A stretch of DNA of 7,989 nt, taken from NCBI RefSeq assembly GCF_946885855.1, contig NZ_CAMPHH010000158.1:1-7989 (forward strand), given 5' to 3'. The notes under the pieces are model-generated. The model was not told the DNA's origin and did not search any database. It saw only the letters and a program-made list of their open reading frames with translations. The stretch comes from an uncultured Actinotalea sp. (GTDB lineage: Bacteria > Actinomycetota > Actinomycetes > Actinomycetales > Cellulomonadaceae). The first letter of the stretch is position 1; each line of letters starts with the position of its first letter. The position numbers and the translations under genes were made by a program. Positions 5,530-7,989 of the stretch are shown one piece after another.

Positions 5530-5790
5530 ATGCGGACCGGTCTGCTCCGGCGTCACCCCTGGGCCGTCCTGTGGACGGCGGCGGCCGTGACCGCCGGTGC
5601 CTCCGTCGGCCGCGACCTCGCGGGGACGGCCGGCGCCGGGATCGCGCCGGGCTGGGAGCTGGCGTGGCTGCTGGTCACCGTGGTCGGCGGGCTGGTGTGC
5701 GTCGCCGCGATCCTCCGCCTGGCGCTGGACGGGCGACCCCCGCACGTTCCCCGGGTCCACGGCCGCGGCACGCCGCGCGACCAGGGATGA
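5530..5790 (+). CDS. Small two-helix membrane protein (86 residues), function unknown
   Basis: The protein has a short basic N-terminus (RTGLLRRH), a first hydrophobic segment at about residues 10-26 (ending before GRDLAGTAG), a second at about 43-66 (WLLVTVVGGLVCVAAILRLAL), and a polar tail rich in Arg, His and Pro. This predicts two membrane helices with both termini inside. No family is recognised. Codon third positions are G/C-rich throughout. The start is supported by the TAGCCT element six bases upstream. It is divergent from the MerR gene and 147 bases upstream of the LacI gene on the same strand, but the LacI gene appears to have its own promoter. Confidence 0.65.
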   Translation: MRTGLLRRHPWAVLWTAAAVTAGASVGRDLAGTAGAGIAPGWELAWLLVTVVGGLVCVAAILRLALDGRPPHVPRVHGRGTPRDQG

Positions 5791-5820
5791 CAGCGCGCCG
5801 TCGCCGTGGGGGGCGACCGC

Positions 5821-5832
5821 GGGAGCGCTCCT
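5821..5832. promoter_or_regulatory. LacI-family operator candidate (CelR/CebR-like box)
   Basis: GGGAGCGCTCCT contains the perfect palindrome GGAGCGCTCC (5822-5831) with the central CG typical of LacI-family operators. It agrees at 11 consecutive positions with the TGGGAGCGCTCCCA box known for actinobacterial cellulose/cellobiose regulators CelR and CebR. It lies just upstream of the TAGCAT element at 5841-5846 and about 105 bases before the LacI gene, consistent with autorepression. Confidence 0.55.
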
Positions 5833-5840
5833 CGCGGGGC

Positions 5841-5846
5841 TAGCAT
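5841..5846 (+). promoter_or_regulatory. Predicted -10 element of the LacI-family gene
   Basis: TAGCAT fits TANNNT. Transcription would start near 5853, giving a leader of about 85 bases. No good -35 is seen at 17-18 bases, where the CelR/CebR-like box partly sits. Confidence 0.4.
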
Positions 5847-5852
5847 CGGCCG

Positions 5853-5869
5853 GTGGCGCGACGCGCCAC
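5853..5869. promoter_or_regulatory. Perfect 17-bp palindrome at the predicted lacI transcription start
   Basis: GTGGCGCG, a central A, and CGCGCCAC form a flawless 8-1-8 dyad at the predicted +1 of the LacI-family gene. Its odd centre differs from the even CG-centred sites of LacI proteins, so a different regulator or an RNA hairpin in the leader is equally possible. Confidence 0.45.
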
Positions 5870-5937
5870 GGGTCGGCGGCCTCCGGGGCCGCGCCCGCAC
5901 CGCGCCGGAGCGCGCCGGACCGCACCGAGGGGGCGTC

Positions 5938-6990
5938 GTGAGCACCAGGTCCCGTCCGGGCCGTGCCAACCTCGAGAGCGTGGCCGCGGCCGCGGGCGTC
6001 TCCCGGGCAACCGTGTCGCGCGTCGTCAACGGGTGGACCTCGGTCGCGCCGGAGCTGCGGGAGCGCGTGGAGCGGGCCATCGCCGAGCTCGGCTACGTGC
6101 CGAACCAGGCCGCGCGGTCGCTGGTCACCCAGCGCGCCGACGCCGTCGCGCTCGTCGCCGCCGAGCCGGACCCGCGGGTCTTCGGCGACCCGTTCTTCAG
6201 CGGCATCGTGCGCGGCGTCAGCACCGAGCTCATGAGCGCCGGCGTGCAGGTCGTCCTCCTCATGGCGCAGACGGTCGAGGACCTCGGCCGCATCGAGCGC
6301 TACCTGCGCACCGCGCCCCTGGACGGCGTGCTGCTCGTCTCCGAGCACAGCGAGTACGACCCCATCCCGGCGGCCATGGTGGAGGCCGGCGTGCCGCTGG
6401 TCATCGGTGGTCGTCCGCTCCGGCCCGAGCTCGGGATCCCGGCCGTCGACAACGACAACGTCGGTGGGGCGCGGGAGGCGACCGAGCACCTGCTGGCGCG
6501 GGGCTGCCGCCGGATCGGGACGGTCGCCGGCCCGGCGGACATGACCGCGGGGCTCGACCGCCTCAGCGGGGTGCGCGCGGCACTCGACGGGGACCTGCCG
6601 GCGGAGCGGGTCGAGCACGGGGACTTCACGCAGGCGAGCGGCGAGGAGGCGACGCAGCGTCTGCTGGCGCGCTCGCCGGACCTCGACGGGATCTTCGTCG
6701 CCTCCGACCTCATGGCGATGGGCGCGCTGCGGGCGCTGCGCCGCGCGGGTCGCCGGGTGCCCGACGACGTCGCCGTGGTCGGCTTCGACGACATCCCGCT
6801 CGCGGCGGCCACCGAGCCCCCGTTGACGACGGCGCGGCAGCAGACCGTCTTGCAGGGGCGCACCATGGCGCGGATGCTGCTGTCCCGCGCCCGGCCGGAC
6901 CTCGCGCTCCGTGAGGCGACGGAGATCCCGGACGTCGCTCCCGACCGCGTGGTGCTGCCCGTCGAGCTCGTGGTGCGCGAGTCCGCCTGA
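5938..6990 (+). CDS. LacI-family transcriptional regulator (CelR/CebR-like)
   Basis: This 350-residue protein has a LacI helix-turn-helix at residues 11-57: LESVAAAAGVSRATVSRVVNG, with the hinge near GYVPNQAARSLVTQ. A periplasmic-binding-protein-like sugar domain follows to about residue 340, including PFFSGIVRGV, LDGVLLVSEH, DNDNVGGAREATEHL, IGTVAGPADM, FVASDLMAMGALRALR and VAVVGFDD. Overall wording is close to the actinobacterial CelR/CebR subgroup that represses glycoside-hydrolase and sugar-transport genes and is released by oligosaccharides such as cellobiose; the actual ligand is not proven. The GTG at 5938 follows GAGGGGG at a good distance. The frame is open to 5806, but the upstream part is a GC-rich leader. 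No sugar transporter or glycosidase lies in the window, so targets must be elsewhere apart from its own promoter. Confidence 0.93.
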   Translation: MSTRSRPGRANLESVAAAAGVSRATVSRVVNGWTSVAPELRERVERAIAELGYVPNQAARSLVTQRADAVALVAAEPDPRVFGDPFFSGIVRGVSTELMSAGVQVVLLMAQTVEDLGRIERYLRTAPLDGVLLVSEHSEYDPIPAAMVEAGVPLVIGGRPLRPELGIPAVDNDNVGGAREATEHLLARGCRRIGTVAGPADMTAGLDRLSGVRAALDGDLPAERVEHGDFTQASGEEATQRLLARSPDLDGIFVASDLMAMGALRALRRAGRRVPDDVAVVGFDDIPLAAATEPPLTTARQQTVLQGRTMARMLLSRARPDLALREATEIPDVAPDRVVLPVELVVRESA

Positions 6991-7017
6991 CCTCTTGCGC
7001 CGCGCCCGGCGGAGGTT

Positions 7018-7070
7018 TACTGTTCAACCAGACGCCCCGCTGCCGCCCCCCCTGAGCAGCGGGGCGTCTT
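7018..7070 (+). ncRNA. 6C-like small RNA candidate, copy 1 (promoter plus C7-loop hairpin)
   Basis: TTGCGC (6995-7000) and TACTGT (7018-7023) are 17 bases apart, and the predicted start near 7030 is the first base of a 14-bp perfect stem: 7030-7043 (AGACGCCCCGCTGC) with 7056-7069. The 12-base loop 7044-7055 contains seven consecutive C residues. The actinobacterial 6C RNA class is defined by stems with loops of six or more C residues, but it normally has two such hairpins and only one is seen here. The -35 begins five bases after the lacI stop, so the simpler reading is a lacI terminator with a short TT tail. The close match to the second module at 7844-7888, including the promoter-like part, argues for more. 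Confidence 0.5.
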
Positions 7071-7076
7071 CCATGC

Positions 7077-7114
7077 CCGGGCCCTGCCCGCTCCGGGCCC
7101 TGCCCGCCGGGCCC
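7077..7114. repeat. Tandem 16-bp repeat (two copies and a partial third)
   Basis: CCGGGCCCTGCCCGCT (7077-7092) is followed directly by the same unit with one change at the last base (7093-7108), overlapped by a partial CCGGGCCC (7107-7114). Each unit contains the palindrome GGGCCC. It lies just after the first C7-loop hairpin. No function is evident. Confidence 0.65.
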
Positions 7115-7188
7115 CGTGCCGGACGGCGTGTGTGCTGGTCGGAGCTCGCGTGACGGGGCACGCTGGTGACCCCGTCCGAGGAGGGCCC

Positions 7189-7674
7189 GTGCACGTCTCC
7201 CTGTCCGTCCCCGAGGCCCTGGCGCTCGCGTCGGCCGCCCAGCCGCTGCCGCCGTTCCTGCGGTCGGTCACCGGCTCGGGCTCGGAGGTCCGGGCGACCG
7301 TGGACCTCACCCGGATGCCGGACCTGCCCGGCGGGCTGCGGCTGGCCGCTTCCCTCCTGGGCGCGGTCGAGGTCGTGGCGCGGTTCACGGGCTACGACGA
7401 CGGCGTCGCCACCTTCGCGGTCACCTCCCATGCCCGGGCGCTCCCGGTGCACACCCTGCTCAACGTGTTGACGGACACCGTCACCGCGCAGCTGCGCCGC
7501 CGCGGTCTCGGTGACCTGGTGGAGGTCCGGCGCGGTGAGCCGCCGGTCCTCGGCCTGCGACTGCAGGAGGCGGTGCGCCGGCGTGCCGAGGGGGTCGAGG
7601 TCCGTGACCTCGAGGTGCGCGACGGCCTCGTGCGGGTCGAGGTCGCGATCGGGACGGTGCGCCCGGCGGCCTGA
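7189..7674 (+). CDS. Protein of unknown function (161 residues)
   Basis: The GTG at 7189 is preceded by GAGGAGG (7178-7184), a strong Shine-Dalgarno that favours it over the upstream GTG at 7132 in the same frame. The product has no signal peptide or clear membrane helix. It reads as an alternation of amphipathic strands (SEVRATVDLTRMP, VEVVARFTGYDDGVATFAV, VEVRDLEVRDGLVRVEVAI) and helices (PEALALASAAQPL, LLNVLTDTVTAQLRRRG). This would suit a small alpha/beta lipid- or ligand-binding fold such as the LmeA-type (DUF2993) domains, but that is only a resemblance of layout. It stands alone between the two C7-loop hairpin modules, with no operon partner. Confidence 0.75.
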   Translation: MHVSLSVPEALALASAAQPLPPFLRSVTGSGSEVRATVDLTRMPDLPGGLRLAASLLGAVEVVARFTGYDDGVATFAVTSHARALPVHTLLNVLTDTVTAQLRRRGLGDLVEVRRGEPPVLGLRLQEAVRRRAEGVEVRDLEVRDGLVRVEVAIGTVRPAA

Positions 7675-7727
7675 TGGCGCCCCGGGCGGCGCGAGGGCGG
7701 CCCGGTGGGAGCGGATCACCCTCGATC

Positions 7728-7774
7728 GTGCAGAAGGTGCGTTGTTGCAGTTCAAGCACCCTTTCGTCATGCAC
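7728..7774. repeat. Nested long inverted repeat in the low-GC region before the second small RNA
   Basis: GTGCA (7728-7732) pairs with TGCAC (7770-7774), GAAGGTGC (7733-7740) with GCACCCTTTC (7756-7765, two bulged bases), and TTG (7742-7744) with CAA (7753-7755). The region 7721-7850 is about 58% GC, against roughly 75% for neighbouring genes, and encodes nothing convincing. It could be an RNA structure or a regulator-binding region. GAAGGTGC can also pair with GCGCCTTC at 7807-7814. Confidence 0.45.
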
Positions 7775-7783
7775 CCGGGGGTA

Positions 7784-7799
7784 TGTGGCCCACGTCACT
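7784..7799. promoter_or_regulatory. CRP/GlxR-like binding site
   Basis: TGTGG, six bases, TCACT matches the TGTGA-N6-TCACA consensus at eight of ten defined positions and fits the Streptomyces Crp form GTG-N6-GNCAC exactly (7785-7798). Its centre is about 62-65 bases before the predicted start of the second C7-loop RNA, close to the -61.5 position of class I activation. No other downstream gene on this strand is present in the window. Confidence 0.5.
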
Positions 7800-7843
7800 C
7801 GAACGGGCGCCTTCTCCTATGCACACGACTGCATTCCGCGTGT

Positions 7844-7888
7844 TACCGTTCACACGGACCCGCTGCTCCCCCCCTGCGCAGCGGGTCC
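7844..7888 (+). ncRNA. 6C-like small RNA candidate, copy 2 (promoter plus C7-loop hairpin)
   Basis: TACCGT (7844-7849), with a weak TGCACA 18 bases upstream (7820-7825), predicts a start near 7856. That is the foot of an 11-bp perfect stem (GGACCCGCTGC, 7856-7866, with 7878-7888). The 11-base loop again has exactly seven C residues followed by TG. The module TTAC(T/C)GTTCA, a short gap, a stem ending in GCTGC, C7 and GCAGC is shared with copy 1. The stem is followed by ACCTTTG, a poor terminator tail, so the RNA may extend further, antisense to the end of the minus-strand gene at 7908. It could also be simply a terminator in a convergent gap, but the shared upstream element and the CRP-like site favour a separate RNA gene. 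Confidence 0.5.
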
Positions 7889-7907
7889 ACCTTTGTGTCC
7901 GGCCCCG

Positions 7908-7989
7908 TCAGCCGCGCGGCTTGAGCCGGTGGTGCGGCAGCGGGGGCGCCGGGAGCGGGGCGTGCGGGTGCGCGACGACCACTCCGAAG
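7908..7989 (-). CDS. C-terminus of an unidentified minus-strand protein (partial, cut by the window end)
   Basis: On the minus strand a frame enters from the right edge and stops at TGA (7910-7908). The 26 visible codons are almost all G/C-ending and encode a Pro/His-rich tail: GVVVAHPHAPLPAPPLPHH, then RLKPRG. The start and the rest of the protein lie outside the window. The tail alone does not identify a family. The gene converges on the second C7-loop hairpin. Confidence 0.55.
   Translation of the reverse strand, partial: FGVVVAHPHAPLPAPPLPHHRLKPRG

Noticed and set aside
5806..5937. Longer N-terminus for the LacI-family protein starting at 5806
   Set aside because: The extra residues are Arg/Gly-rich and unlike any LacI N-terminus; the GTG at 5938 has a good Shine-Dalgarno and starts just before the helix-turn-helix.
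4408..6618. A 736-codon minus-strand open frame
   Set aside because: It runs antisense to the LacI gene and the small membrane-protein gene and over the MerR gene in another frame; the sequence is low-complexity and has no recognisable domain.
1..7989. CRISPR array, insertion sequence or phage structural genes
   Set aside because: No regularly spaced 25-40 bp repeats, transposase motifs or phage proteins are visible; the only mobility signal is the tRNA fragment.

Overview
The window is about 8 kb of very GC-rich DNA with strong G/C preference at third codon positions. It has GTG starts, TANNNT -10 elements placed 6-8 bases before start codons, and families common in actinobacteria (FBP-domain protein, GPP34 protein, small multidrug efflux protein, WHG-type TetR, CelR/CebR-like LacI). 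A high-GC actinomycete of the Cellulomonas type (Micrococcales) fits best. This is an inference from composition and gene content, not a species identification.

Positions 1-507 are lower in GC, have almost no recognisable coding sequence and end at 508-551 in the 3' part of a tRNA-Gly(CCC) gene. The 5' part of the tRNA is missing. This is the structure left at the distal end of an element integrated into a tRNA 3' end, so 1-507 is probably the end of an integrative element and the ordinary chromosome starts at about 552.

Positions 552-3108 carry a TetR regulator (minus) divergent from an FBP-domain zinc-finger protein (plus) with a dyad between them, then a 56-residue membrane protein and a patatin-like phospholipase (both plus). 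Positions 3136-5348 form a minus-strand block: a MerR-family regulator, then a two-gene unit with a 4-bp overlap (small multidrug efflux protein and GPP34/GOLPH3-like protein). The gap between the regulator and the pair contains a promoter with MerR-type architecture: a good -35, a 19-bp spacer and a perfect dyad inside it. The regulator may therefore control the efflux/GPP34 pair.

Positions 5349-5937 hold a divergent promoter region with 11-bp phased GACCGGC repeats, a small two-helix membrane protein and the leader of a LacI-family regulator (5938-6990). That leader has a CelR/CebR-like box and a second perfect palindrome around the predicted promoter, suggesting autoregulation.

Positions 6991-7989 are the most unusual part. 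An unrecognised 161-residue protein gene is flanked by two paralogous RNA hairpin modules. Each has a TAC(T/C)GT -10 placed so that transcription would start at the foot of the stem, a GCTGC/GCAGC inner stem and a loop containing exactly seven C residues. They resemble the actinobacterial 6C small RNA but show one C-rich hairpin each. The second has a CRP/GlxR-like site near -62 and a structured, lower-GC region upstream. The window ends in the C-terminus of a minus-strand gene.
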